DNA from: Haliea sp.
GTDB lineage: Bacteria; Pseudomonadota; Gammaproteobacteria; Pseudomonadales; Halieaceae
Direction: 5' to 3'
Assembly: GCA_024642245.1 (NCBI GenBank)
Contig: JAHEBM010000007.1
Coordinates: 1 to 64,000 of the forward strand
DNA length: 64,000 bases
Position 1 is the stretch's first letter. Each line of letters begins with the position of its first letter. The notes under the pieces were generated by a model. It ran no database searches, was not told where the DNA came from, and worked only from the letters and a program-made list of their open reading frames with translations. The translations under genes were made by a program, and so were the position numbers. Shown piece after piece: positions 52,665-60,610 of the stretch.

Positions 52665-53870
52665 TCAGAGTGTATCAGTTGCCGGCTTGTTTGCGGCAGG
52701 TGGCAGCGTGCCCATCTCGGCCTGGTAGATGTCCGCCAGCAACTCGCGCCACTGGGCGTACTGGTCTTCCACGTTGCCGTGCAGCATGACGGTGCGGTCT
52801 TCCAGCTCGATGACCTGCGGGGTGATTTCCGCTTCCAGCGACATGCCGAGTTCTTCCAGCGCCTGCACGTGGATCTGCGCCTCGTTGCGCTTTTCCAGTC
52901 CTCCCTTGAGCAGGTAGCCACCGCCCAGGACGGCGACCTGGCCTGCGACCTGGGTGGCCGCGCTGTCCCCGGTTGTCGCCGCCGCGATGCCCGCCACCAC
53001 GGCCACCGCACCGGCAATCAGCTGCCGCGTGCTCTCGGACTGCAGCTCCTGCAGCGCCACGGCTTCGTCGTAGCTCTGCTTGCGCCATTCCTGGTAGGGC
53101 TCGTGCATCTGGGCGCCGAAAGAGCGGTAGTACTCCTGCAGCGTGTCGATAAACATCTGGTCGCGCTCGCGGATGGCGACGACGCGTTCCAGCATGGGGT
53201 CATCCCGCGCCGGCAGTCGCAGCACCTCGTACTCGCCCTTGCGGGTTTTACCCAGGTAGCCGTCGAAGGCCTCCGGGGAAAAACTGCGGGCAAAGCGCAG
53301 TTCGGTCACCAGGCGGATATTCTCCCGGTCCTGCAGTTTCAGTTTCTCCTGCTGCTGCAGCAGGTCGTTGGCAATAGTGTTATACACCGCCTGGAACGGG
53401 TCGTACTTGTTGCGCGTGGTCATGTCGTAGGAGTAACGGCTGGCGATGGCGGCGTAGTCCTTGTCCAGCCAGAGGCGCCCGCGAGAGTCGCTGGCCCGGA
53501 TGTGCAGCTCAAGTTCCTCGCCATCGGAATGGAGGATCTTGCCAGTCACCACCAGGTCGTTGATCTGCTCCGGGTTGGGTACCACCCGCACCGCGCCCCA
53601 GGCGCCGCTGTCCTGCATGGCTTCGGCCAGCAGGAATGGCATGAAGCGCGCCTCGGCCTTGCGCACCTCGGGATAGGTTTGCTCGCCCTCCTCGTAGTCC
53701 GCTATGCCCGGGTCGAAAATGGAGATGCCGACATCCAGCAGCTGGCCCTCGGGCACATCGACGGAGGCGGTGTCTATCCGCGGCACGGAGTTGGTGGTGA
53801 CCGTCTGGCTGACACAGCCGCCGAGCAGCCACAGCAGCGCGACCAGGGACAGCAGGCGCAAGGCACTCAT
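52665..53870 (-). CDS. Unrecognised lipoprotein with glycine-zipper-like segment
   Basis: This is a 401-residue lipoprotein with lipobox LLGGC (Cys19). The mature N-terminal half looks alpha/beta (LLDVGISIFDPGIADYEEGEQ, EAMQDSGAWGAVRVVPNPEQINDLVVTGKILHSDG, LELHIRASDSRGRLWLDKDYAA), a pattern similar to CsgG/LPP20-type outer-membrane lipoproteins. The second half is helical with a small-residue segment (AGAVAVVAGIAAATTGDSAATQVAGQVAVLGGGYLL) that could enter a membrane or oligomerise. The ATG at 53870 overlaps the previous stop (ATGA); a longer open frame to 53906 is not needed. Confidence 0.75.
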   Translation of the reverse strand: MSALRLLSLVALLWLLGGCVSQTVTTNSVPRIDTASVDVPEGQLLDVGISIFDPGIADYEEGEQTYPEVRKAEARFMPFLLAEAMQDSGAWGAVRVVPNPEQINDLVVTGKILHSDGEELELHIRASDSRGRLWLDKDYAAIASRYSYDMTTRNKYDPFQAVYNTIANDLLQQQEKLKLQDRENIRLVTELRFARSFSPEAFDGYLGKTRKGEYEVLRLPARDDPMLERVVAIRERDQMFIDTLQEYYRSFGAQMHEPYQEWRKQSYDEAVALQELQSESTRQLIAGAVAVVAGIAAATTGDSAATQVAGQVAVLGGGYLLKGGLEKRNEAQIHVQALEELGMSLEAEITPQVIELEDRTVMLHGNVEDQYAQWRELLADIYQAEMGTLPPAANKPATDTL

Positions 53871-55078
53871 TTGCTGATGCCCTTGTACTTGCGGTACTCG
53901 TCCCACAGCTTTTCGCGGACTGCCGGGTCCGGCTCGCGCATGGCCGCTTCCCTCAGCTGGCGGGCCACCACGTCGTCGTCGTTGCCGCTGGGGATATCCT
54001 TGGGTGGCGGGTACTTGGCGGCATCCTTGGGTATCTCGCCGCTGCCGCCGCCGACACCGCCCATGCCGCCACCGGTGCTGTAGCCGCCGCCCCCGCCGTA
54101 CTCGCCGGCGTCGGCCATGCCACCCTCGGCATCCCCGCCAGTCTCGGCACCACCGCCGCCACCACCGGAACCACCAGAACCCTCTTCAGATGCGCTCACC
54201 TGGCCGGTGATCGGGCGCTCCCGCGTGGCGCGCCGCTGTTCGGTCTGTTCCGCCAGGATCATCGAGTCGAATTCCCCGGTACCTTTTTCCAGGCGCGCGT
54301 CCAGGATCGCCACCTGCTCCGCGGGTGTCAGGGGTCCGCTGGAACCGCTACCTCCGGTGCCGTCGGGCGCGCCGTGGCTGCCGGCAGCCCCGCCGGCCCG
54401 GGTGCCGTAGTCGCCGGCGGGGCTGCCGCTACTGCCTGGCTGTCCCGTACCCGCCTGGCCGTCCTGGGTGCCGGTACCGCCGGGGGGCGGGCCGCCAGGG
54501 GTGCCCATGGCATCTTCCATGCCGGCCATGACCTCTTCAAAGTTGGGTTCGTCCCGCAGGTCCGGCAGGCTTTCGCCACCCGTGCCGGCGGCCTCGCCTG
54601 CACCGGGTTCAGCGCTGCCCTGGTCGCCGGCGGCCGGGTCGCCCTGGGCGCCCGCCGTCTGGGGGCTATCCGCACCCGGGGCCTCGCCCTGGGGGAACTC
54701 GCTCATGTCGCGGTTGCCCTGGTCCTCACTGGCACCGGCGGCGGACTCGTCGCCGGCAGATGCAGCATCTGCGGTGTCCTGCTCCGCTGGCGCGCTTGCC
54801 GGGCTGCCTTGCGTGCCCTGGCTGCCGGAGGCGGAGCTGTCCGGGGGCTGGCCCTGGGCACTGCTGGATGAACTGCTGGACGAGCTGCTGGATGAACTAC
54901 TGGACGGGCTGCTGCTCGGCGGCGGGGTGGGCGGTGGTGGCGGTGTGGAACTGGGCGTGGAGGGCACCTGGGGTGTGGTCGGCGTGCTGGCGCTGGGGCA
55001 ACCGCTCAACAACAGGCAAGCGCTGGCAATGCCCGCCAGCCGCACCAGTAAATGTCCCCTGCTATGGTTTGATGTCAT
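53867..55078 (-). CDS. Ser/Pro/Gly-rich low-complexity lipoprotein
   Basis: This is a 403-residue lipoprotein with lipobox LLSGC (Cys27). The first ~75 residues are a Pro/Ser tract with a run of 15 Ser encoded by 12-base repeats, and a long Gly/Ala/Asp/Glu-rich disordered region follows. Two short helical islands (LPDLRDEPNFEEVMAGMEDAM; LTPAEQVAILDARLEKGTGEFDSMILAEQTEQ) and a charged C-terminal helix ending YRKYKGISK are the only ordered-looking parts. This is the architecture of a flexible envelope tether. It overlaps the upstream gene by 17 bases and the downstream gene by four. Confidence 0.75.
   Translation of the reverse strand: MTSNHSRGHLLVRLAGIASACLLLSGCPSASTPTTPQVPSTPSSTPPPPPTPPPSSSPSSSSSSSSSSSSSSSAQGQPPDSSASGSQGTQGSPASAPAEQDTADAASAGDESAAGASEDQGNRDMSEFPQGEAPGADSPQTAGAQGDPAAGDQGSAEPGAGEAAGTGGESLPDLRDEPNFEEVMAGMEDAMGTPGGPPPGGTGTQDGQAGTGQPGSSGSPAGDYGTRAGGAAGSHGAPDGTGGSGSSGPLTPAEQVAILDARLEKGTGEFDSMILAEQTEQRRATRERPITGQVSASEEGSGGSGGGGGGAETGGDAEGGMADAGEYGGGGGYSTGGGMGGVGGGSGEIPKDAAKYPPPKDIPSGNDDDVVARQLREAAMREPDPAVREKLWDEYRKYKGISK
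54861..54905. repeat. Short tandem repeat encoding a poly-Ser tract
   Basis: A roughly 12-base unit (TCCAGCAGYTCR on the minus strand) repeats about four times and encodes Ser 60-75 of the low-complexity lipoprotein. Repeats of this kind can change copy number in frame without disrupting the gene. Confidence 0.6.
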
Positions 55079-56282
55079 ATGCCCTGACCAGTTTTTCCGT
55101 GTCTACCGGGTCCCCTGCCACAAAGCGGGGCCGAAATTGTGTTTTGCGCAGCACCCGCATCAGGCGCCCGGCCTTGACGTCGAGTTCCTCGTTGTCATCC
55201 AGCCTTACCAGGTCGACCACCTTGCCCTGGCTGTCCACCCCGAATTCTACCAGTAGTTTGCCCTGCTCCGCGCTCACCGCGCGCGGGAGTGCTCTCAGGC
55301 CAGCGATGTCCGGCAGCGGCACGGGCTCGGTAAAAAGCTGTTGCTCCCCCTCTTGGGCATCGTCGCGCTGCGCAAGTTCCCCCAGGGCCTGGCGGTAGGT
55401 TTGGGTTGCCTCGTCGCGCATATTGTTCCACAGGGCCCAGTCACCCAGGGTGACAATGGCGCCGATGGCCTCGTCACTGTCCTGGCCTTTATTGCTGCGC
55501 TGGATGTTGTAGATGGAGAGAATGACGTTGCGCCCCAGATTGTAGTTCTCCGACCGGTAGACATAAAAGCGGTTGGCATCGGCGTTGCTATAGCCCGGGT
55601 TGTAGCTGTTGCCGAAGGGCTCGGTTTCCGGCCGGTATTCGGACAACAGGTACTGCGTACGCAACAGGCCGTACAGCGGCGGCAGCAACTTGGTAGACGT
55701 TTCTCCCTCGGTATCGTTGATGTCGCTCCAGGCGGTCCGGTACAGGTCCCACATGGTCAACAACCGGTCCGGACCCCGGGTGCCAAGGCCCAGCTGGTAG
55801 GCGTTGAATTGCCAGGTTGCCTGCTGCAGCAGGGCATTGGCTCGCTCTTCGCCGCTGGCCAGGCTGCGGACCTGCACGCGATAAAGGTATTCCTGCAATT
55901 CGTCGACGCGGCTGTAATTGCCAAGCGCGATCGCGCTCTGGATCTCGCCCTGCAGCAGCGGTATCTGTTCGGTGCAGTACAGCCCGTTGTTGATGCGTGC
56001 CAGGTGCACACCGCGCTTGAATAGCGCAACGGCCTCGCCGTGGCGTTCCTGCTGCTGTAGCGCGAGTCCCAGGCTGAGCATTTGCTCGGGTAATCCGGCG
56101 CCATAGGCACCTTGCCGGGACTCGATCCGGTCGATGGCATCGCGCATGGCGCGTTCCGTGTCCGTTGTGGCGTCGTCGCCGACCGCGTCCCCGGCGTCCT
56201 GCGCTGCCGCGGGTACGCCACAGGCGAGCACGAGGGCCAGCAGCCCGCGCTGTAATATCGCCTCAAGCGCGCCCATGCGCAT
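55062..56282 (-). CDS. Periplasmic TPR-like protein with TonB-C-like terminus; first gene of the VWA/ExbB operon
   Basis: This is a 406-residue exported protein with signal peptide LLALVLACGVPAAAQ, cleaved near residue 27. The middle is helical and TPR-like (LSLGLALQQQERHGEAVALFKRGVHLA, ATQTYRQALGELAQRDDA). The C-terminal ~80 residues resemble a TonB C-terminal domain (KLLVEFGVDSQGKVVDLVRL, LMRVLRKTQFRPRFVAGDPV). The TonB membrane helix and Pro-rich spacer are missing. It is the most upstream gene, so the operon promoter should lie in 56283-56352, and the downstream lipoprotein overlaps its end by 17 bases. Confidence 0.78.
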   Translation of the reverse strand: MRMGALEAILQRGLLALVLACGVPAAAQDAGDAVGDDATTDTERAMRDAIDRIESRQGAYGAGLPEQMLSLGLALQQQERHGEAVALFKRGVHLARINNGLYCTEQIPLLQGEIQSAIALGNYSRVDELQEYLYRVQVRSLASGEERANALLQQATWQFNAYQLGLGTRGPDRLLTMWDLYRTAWSDINDTEGETSTKLLPPLYGLLRTQYLLSEYRPETEPFGNSYNPGYSNADANRFYVYRSENYNLGRNVILSIYNIQRSNKGQDSDEAIGAIVTLGDWALWNNMRDEATQTYRQALGELAQRDDAQEGEQQLFTEPVPLPDIAGLRALPRAVSAEQGKLLVEFGVDSQGKVVDLVRLDDNEELDVKAGRLMRVLRKTQFRPRFVAGDPVDTEKLVRAYDIKP

Positions 56283-56352
56283 TCCGGTTCCCGCTACAGT
56301 AGTGCATAAGACCTGGTCCGGCCCTGGGCGTGGCGCGGCTTGCCGCGTCCCG

Positions 56353-58098
56353 CTAGTAGCCCGCCACCCACCCCTGGGGCCGGCGGGTATCGGTGGCCCC
56401 GAGGAGCCAGCCGTTTTCTATCATGATCGACTGGGTGCGGCCAATGGTCATGCCCCCGGCCACCACCTTGTGTCCCATCTGTTCGAGCAGTTTTATCGTG
56501 TCAGGGCTGATACCCTCTTCGGCCAGCAGTTCGTCGGGCATCCACTGGTGGTGGATGCGGGAGCTGACACCCGCCGTGGCGACGTTCATGTCGAAGGCCA
56601 TTGCGTTGACCAGGGTCTGCAGCACGGTGGTGATAATACGGCTGCCCCCGGGGCTGCCGGTGGCCAGCCAGGGTTGGCCATTCCTGAACACGATGGTGGG
56701 GCTCATGGAGGACAGGGGCCGCTTGCCTCCCTCTATCTTGTTGCGTTCGCCCTGCACCAGTCCGAACATATTGGGCAGGCCGGGCCTGGCGGCAAAATCC
56801 CCCATCTCGTTGTTCAGCAGCATGCCCGTGCCCGGCACCGAAACGGCCGAGCCAAAACTGGCGTTCAGGGTGTAGGTGTTGCTCACCATGTTGCCTTTCT
56901 CATCGGCCACGGAGTAGTGGGTGGTATCCTTGCTTTCAGGCAACATCGCGCGGCCCGGGGCGATATCGGCCGAGGGTGTGGCGTGATCGGGGTCGATCCG
57001 CTTGCGCTGGCGCGTGGCATAGCGCTCGTCGGTTAATGCACCTACCGGTACATCGGTAAAGTCCGGGTCCCCCAGGTATTCACTGCGATCGGCATAAGCG
57101 AGTTTCATGGCCTCCGCCAGCAGGTGCAGGTAGGCCGCGCTGTTGTGCCCCAGGGCGGCAAGATCGTCATTTTTCAGCATGTTGAGAATCTGCACGATGT
57201 GCACGCCGCCGGAGGAGGGGGGCGGAGCTGACACGATCTCGAATTCGTGAAAGGTGCCGCGCACCGGCTCGCGCTCGATAGTGCGGTAGTCCGCCAGGTC
57301 CTTGAGGGTAATCAGGCCGTTACCCGCTGTCATCAGCGCCACGATGCGCTGGGCGATTTCACCCTGGTAGAAAGCGGCGGCACCGTGTTCGGCGATTTGC
57401 CGCAGGGTCCAGGCGAGATCGGGCTGGCGCCAGGTCTCGCCGACCTCGTAGGCGCTGCCGTCGGGCTTGAAAAACAGCCGCAGCGATTCCGGGTCCTGGC
57501 GCAGGCGTTCACCACGCTCCGCCAGCTCATAATTCAGCGCGAACGACACGGGAATACCCTGTTCAGCCAGGGCAATGGCCGGTGCCAGTACCTGTTGGCG
57601 GCTCATGCTGCCATACTTTTCCAGGGCGTGTAGCAGACCCGCCACGGTACCCGGGACCCCGGATGCCTGCGGGCTGAAGTACTCGCGCATCAGGTCTTCC
57701 TCGCCGTCCTTGTCCAGGAACATATCCCGGGTGGCCGCCGCCGGTGCCGTTTCCCGGTAGTCGATAAAGACCTGCTGGTTTTTGTCCGCCAGGTGAATCA
57801 GCATGAAGCCGCCGCCGCCCAGGTTGCCGGCCCGGGGATAGGTCACCGCCAGGGCGAAACCGGTGGCAACCGCGGCGTCCACCACGTTGCCTCCCTGTTT
57901 CATCATGCTGCTGCCAATTTCCGCGGCCAGCTGTTCCGGACCCACCACCATGCCATGGCGTGCCACCGTCGGCAGGAAGCGTTCGCTGAAGTCGATAATC
58001 GGCGGATCATCGACCGCGGCTTGTGTGGCCCAGCCGTTGCCGGCGGCCAGCAGGCACAGCGTGAAGAGAGTCAGGAATAAGGAGTGCAAACGATTCAC
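56353..58098 (-). CDS. ggt: Gamma-glutamyltransferase / glutathione hydrolase
   Basis: This is a 581-residue periplasmic enzyme (E. coli 580), made as a precursor that cleaves itself before Thr392 in SKDTTHYSVADEKGNMVSNTYTLN. It hydrolyses glutathione or transfers its glutamyl group. Other family landmarks are GGNVVDAAVATGFALAVTYPRAGNLGGGGFML, FIDYRETAPAAATRDMF, SAPPPSSGGVH, LLNNEMGDF and SMSPTIVFRNGQPWLATGSPGGSRII. I set the start at the GTG at 58098 (LFLTLFTLCLLAAGNGWA signal peptide; AGGA twelve bases upstream) because the open frame to 58200 would run across the divergent promoter. Confidence 0.94.
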   Translation of the reverse strand: MNRLHSLFLTLFTLCLLAAGNGWATQAAVDDPPIIDFSERFLPTVARHGMVVGPEQLAAEIGSSMMKQGGNVVDAAVATGFALAVTYPRAGNLGGGGFMLIHLADKNQQVFIDYRETAPAAATRDMFLDKDGEEDLMREYFSPQASGVPGTVAGLLHALEKYGSMSRQQVLAPAIALAEQGIPVSFALNYELAERGERLRQDPESLRLFFKPDGSAYEVGETWRQPDLAWTLRQIAEHGAAAFYQGEIAQRIVALMTAGNGLITLKDLADYRTIEREPVRGTFHEFEIVSAPPPSSGGVHIVQILNMLKNDDLAALGHNSAAYLHLLAEAMKLAYADRSEYLGDPDFTDVPVGALTDERYATRQRKRIDPDHATPSADIAPGRAMLPESKDTTHYSVADEKGNMVSNTYTLNASFGSAVSVPGTGMLLNNEMGDFAARPGLPNMFGLVQGERNKIEGGKRPLSSMSPTIVFRNGQPWLATGSPGGSRIITTVLQTLVNAMAFDMNVATAGVSSRIHHQWMPDELLAEEGISPDTIKLLEQMGHKVVAGGMTIGRTQSIMIENGWLLGATDTRRPQGWVAGY

Positions 58099-58190
58099 GG
58101 AATTCGGCGTCCTGGGAAATTGGAATTGGGACTTTAACTGTTTTGTGCGGCGCAGCATACTCGGGGGATACATTTGCGGGGCACACCGGG

Positions 58191-58490
58191 ATGAATACAC
58201 TGCTGGACGAACTTCGGCAGCGCTGGACCGCCATGTTCAGCGCGCTTTGCGCGGGGGACGACCTGCCGCCATCCGTCCGCCTGCGGGCGGAGGGTATGAT
58301 GGAGGCCGCCCTGCTGTTGCGCCTGGCCAGCGCCGCTGAGCTGGACCGGGCGATGGGGCAGTGTTACCGGCAGGCCTACGGTGCGGGGATAGCGGATGAA
58401 TTTGGCGCCGACTGGCGGGAGTTCTACCCGTTTCCGCAGATACCCGCGATGGGCCGGCGGGCGCCGGTGTTTCCCAGCACAAGCGATTGA
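58191..58490 (+). CDS. Small uncharacterised helical protein
   Basis: This is a 99-residue soluble, mainly helical protein (LLDELRQRWTAMFSALCAGDDLPPSVRLRAEGMMEAALLLRLASAAELDRAM) with a Tyr/Phe-rich end (DWREFYPFPQIPAMGRRAPVF). It has no signal peptide or known motif. The ATG at 58191 follows ACCGGG. It is divergent from ggt and followed after 34 bases by the DUF4136 lipoprotein gene. It reads as a real gene from composition, but I cannot assign a function. Confidence 0.65.
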   Translation: MNTLLDELRQRWTAMFSALCAGDDLPPSVRLRAEGMMEAALLLRLASAAELDRAMGQCYRQAYGAGIADEFGADWREFYPFPQIPAMGRRAPVFPSTSD

Positions 58491-58524
58491 CTATAATGCG
58501 GCTCCCGCCACAAGGAACCTGACA

Positions 58525-59067
58525 ATGAGATTGTTTACCCGGCTCGGCCTCGCCGCGCTGCTATTGCCGTTGCTGGCCGCGTGCAGTACCAGTCCCGCAG
58601 CACCCGACACCTCGACCAATTACGACCGGCAGTTCAATTTTTCCGGGGTGCGAAAAATCTACATCGAGCCTTCCAGTCGCACCAACGCGGCAACCATCAT
58701 GATCAGCGACGCCCAGATCAGTCGCATCGACAGCGCCCTGCAGGACGAGCTTGTGCGCAAGGGTTTCGAGGTGGTCAGTTCCAGCCAGCAGGCGGAACTG
58801 TTCCTGAACTGGTACCTGGTGCCCAAGGACCAGGTGCAGGACCGGGTAAGCGCCGGTGACTGTGATGGCTGCGATATGTCCGTGGTGGGCGGCGCCCGCT
58901 ACGCAAAAGGGACGCTGATCGTGGACATGATCGACGCCATGCGCAACAAGCCGGTGTGGCGTTCGGTGCTCAAAACCGAGATGACGGCGCAACCCGGCTC
59001 CGCCAGCGCCGAACGGGCCAGGCAGGCGGCGGCAGAGGCCATTTTCGCGAATTTTCCCCCGCAATAG
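58525..59067 (+). CDS. DUF4136 family lipoprotein
   Basis: This is a 180-residue lipoprotein with signal [17 protein letters not shown] (Cys20). The mature domain fits DUF4136: [74 protein letters not shown] and a C-terminal helix ending AIFANFPPQ. The function of the family is unknown; the proteins sit in the periplasm on a lipid anchor. AAGGAA precedes the ATG at 58525. The pdxH gene follows after 34 bases. Confidence 0.87.
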   Translation: MRLFTRLGLAALLLPLLAACSTSPAAPDTSTNYDRQFNFSGVRKIYIEPSSRTNAATIMISDAQISRIDSALQDELVRKGFEVVSSSQQAELFLNWYLVPKDQVQDRVSAGDCDGCDMSVVGGARYAKGTLIVDMIDAMRNKPVWRSVLKTEMTAQPGSASAERARQAAAEAIFANFPPQ

Positions 59068-59101
59068 TGGGATTTGTCCCTTAAGGACGAGGTGGAATCG
59101 G

Positions 59102-59746
59102 GTGACAATGCAATACGAAAGCTTCCGGCGCGAGTACATCAGCGGTGGCCTCAGCCGGGAAATGCTGGACGCGTCCCCAATCCGCCAGTTTGAGGGCTGG
59201 CTGGAACAGGCGGTCAGGGCGGGGCTGAAGGATCCCACCGCCATGGTGCTGGCTACCGTCGATGAGAGCGGCGCGCCCTGGCAACGTATCGTGTTGCTCA
59301 AGGGCCTGTCCCACGGCGGCTTTGTCTTTTACACCAACTATGGCAGCGACAAGGCCGCGGCGATGGCCCACAACCCGCGGGTATCACTGCTGTTCCCCTG
59401 GAACGAACTGGACCGGCAGGTGATCGTCGGTGGCCGGGTGGAGAAAATGACGATGGCGGAGTCCGCCAGCTATTTCCTCACGCGGCCGCGGGAGAGCCAG
59501 ATCGCCGCCTGGGCCTCGCGCCAGAGCAGGCCTATTTCCGCCCGGGCGCTGCTGGAAAAGCAGGTGCAGGTATTGCGGGAGAAGTTCGGCAAGGGCGAAA
59601 TTCCCGTGCCGGATTTCTGGGGTGGGTACCGGGTGCTGCCGGAGAAAATTGAGTTCTGGCAGGGCGGTGAAAACCGCCTACACGACCGCTTCCTGTACCG
59701 GCGACAGGCCGATGCAGGCTGGCACATCGAGCAACTGCAACCCTGA
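59102..59746 (+). CDS. pdxH: Pyridoxamine 5'-phosphate oxidase
   Basis: This is a 214-residue FMN enzyme (E. coli 218) that oxidises pyridoxamine or pyridoxine 5'-phosphate to the vitamin B6 cofactor pyridoxal phosphate. Conserved parts: [114 protein letters not shown]. The start is GTG 59102 or ATG 59108; the GAGGTGG binding site is better spaced for the GTG. Confidence 0.96.
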   Translation: MTMQYESFRREYISGGLSREMLDASPIRQFEGWLEQAVRAGLKDPTAMVLATVDESGAPWQRIVLLKGLSHGGFVFYTNYGSDKAAAMAHNPRVSLLFPWNELDRQVIVGGRVEKMTMAESASYFLTRPRESQIAAWASRQSRPISARALLEKQVQVLREKFGKGEIPVPDFWGGYRVLPEKIEFWQGGENRLHDRFLYRRQADAGWHIEQLQP

Positions 59747-59762
59747 AGGAGAAATCGAGGAA

Positions 59763-60230
59763 ATGATCAGCAAAGACGACCTGATTGGTACCTGGCAACT
59801 GGAGTCCTGGACGATCGGCTACGCCGATCGCGACGAGTTCACCTATCCCTACGGCGAAGACCCCCAGGGGCTGCTGGTTTACAGCAATGATGGCTGGATG
59901 AGTGCGTCCATCGCCCAGGCGGGCCGTTCGCCACTGCCCGCGGATGTCAGTTTCCGCAAGTTGCCGGACGCGCTGAAGGCGGACGCATTTTCCACCTACT
60001 TCCACTACGCCGGCCGCTACCAGGTGGTGGACGGTGATGTCATTCACTACGTCACCCAGAGCCTCAATCCCAATTTTCCGGGCAGCGAGCAGCTGCGCCA
60101 CGCGGAACTGGACGGCCAGACCCTGGTGCTCAGCGGCAAGGACCAGGCCGGCAGCGTGATCCGCTTCCACTCCCTGGTGTGGCACCGCGCGGCGGCGGCC
60201 CCGGATGGGGTTGTTATCGAGGACGATTGA
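59763..60230 (+). CDS. Lipocalin-like domain protein
   Basis: This is a 155-residue soluble beta-rich protein of the Lipocalin_5 type: LIGTWQLESWTIGY, YPYGEDPQGLLVYSNDGWMSASIAQ, FSTYFHYAGRYQVVDGDVIHYVTQSLNPNFPGSEQLRHAELDGQTLVL and LVWHR. Ligand and role are unknown. It has no signal peptide, so it is probably cytosolic. The ATG follows GAAGGAGAAATCGAGG, a strong binding site. It lies 16 bases behind pdxH and is probably co-transcribed with it. Confidence 0.83.
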   Translation: MISKDDLIGTWQLESWTIGYADRDEFTYPYGEDPQGLLVYSNDGWMSASIAQAGRSPLPADVSFRKLPDALKADAFSTYFHYAGRYQVVDGDVIHYVTQSLNPNFPGSEQLRHAELDGQTLVLSGKDQAGSVIRFHSLVWHRAAAAPDGVVIEDD

Positions 60231-60291
60231 GCCAGTGTAGCGTTACCGAATGATTGGCATATTCAGAAGTCCTTTACGGGAACCACCCGCC

Positions 60292-60597
60292 ATGATTGAT
60301 AGCGGCCCCGGTTTCCTTGTCGATTTCACGGTCGTCACGCTCGCCGCGCTCTCCGGCGGCATGCTGCTGGAGATGCTGCGCCCGGCCCGCGAGTACGTGT
60401 TATCGATTTCCCGCTGGTTGCATAACGGCGCTCTGGCGCTGCTCACCTACGCCTGCACCCACCTGTTTGGCACCTACCAGGCAACGACAGCGGGGCAACA
60501 AAAGACCGCGGAAATTGGCCTGGAAACGCACACACCCAACGAGCAGCGCCTGGACGGCATGTTGTGGGCGCCCTTCCGGGCGCGCTCCAGCGATTAG
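60292..60597 (+). CDS. Short membrane protein resembling a truncated sterol desaturase/fatty-acid hydroxylase N-terminus
   Basis: This is a 101-residue protein with two hydrophobic stretches (GFLVDFTVVTLAALSGGMLLEMLRP and WLHNGALALLTYACTHLFG). The pattern LLEMLRPAR...SRWLHNGALALL looks like the first helices of the membrane fatty-acid hydroxylase/sterol desaturase family, but none of the His boxes that make the diiron site follow; instead there is a hydrophilic tail. It may be a remnant or a small protein of another kind. An upstream ATG at 60250 is in frame but lacks a binding site, whereas ACGGGA precedes 60292. Confidence 0.45.
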   Translation: MIDSGPGFLVDFTVVTLAALSGGMLLEMLRPAREYVLSISRWLHNGALALLTYACTHLFGTYQATTAGQQKTAEIGLETHTPNEQRLDGMLWAPFRARSSD

Positions 60598-60610
60598 CGG
60601 CGGGGGCGGT

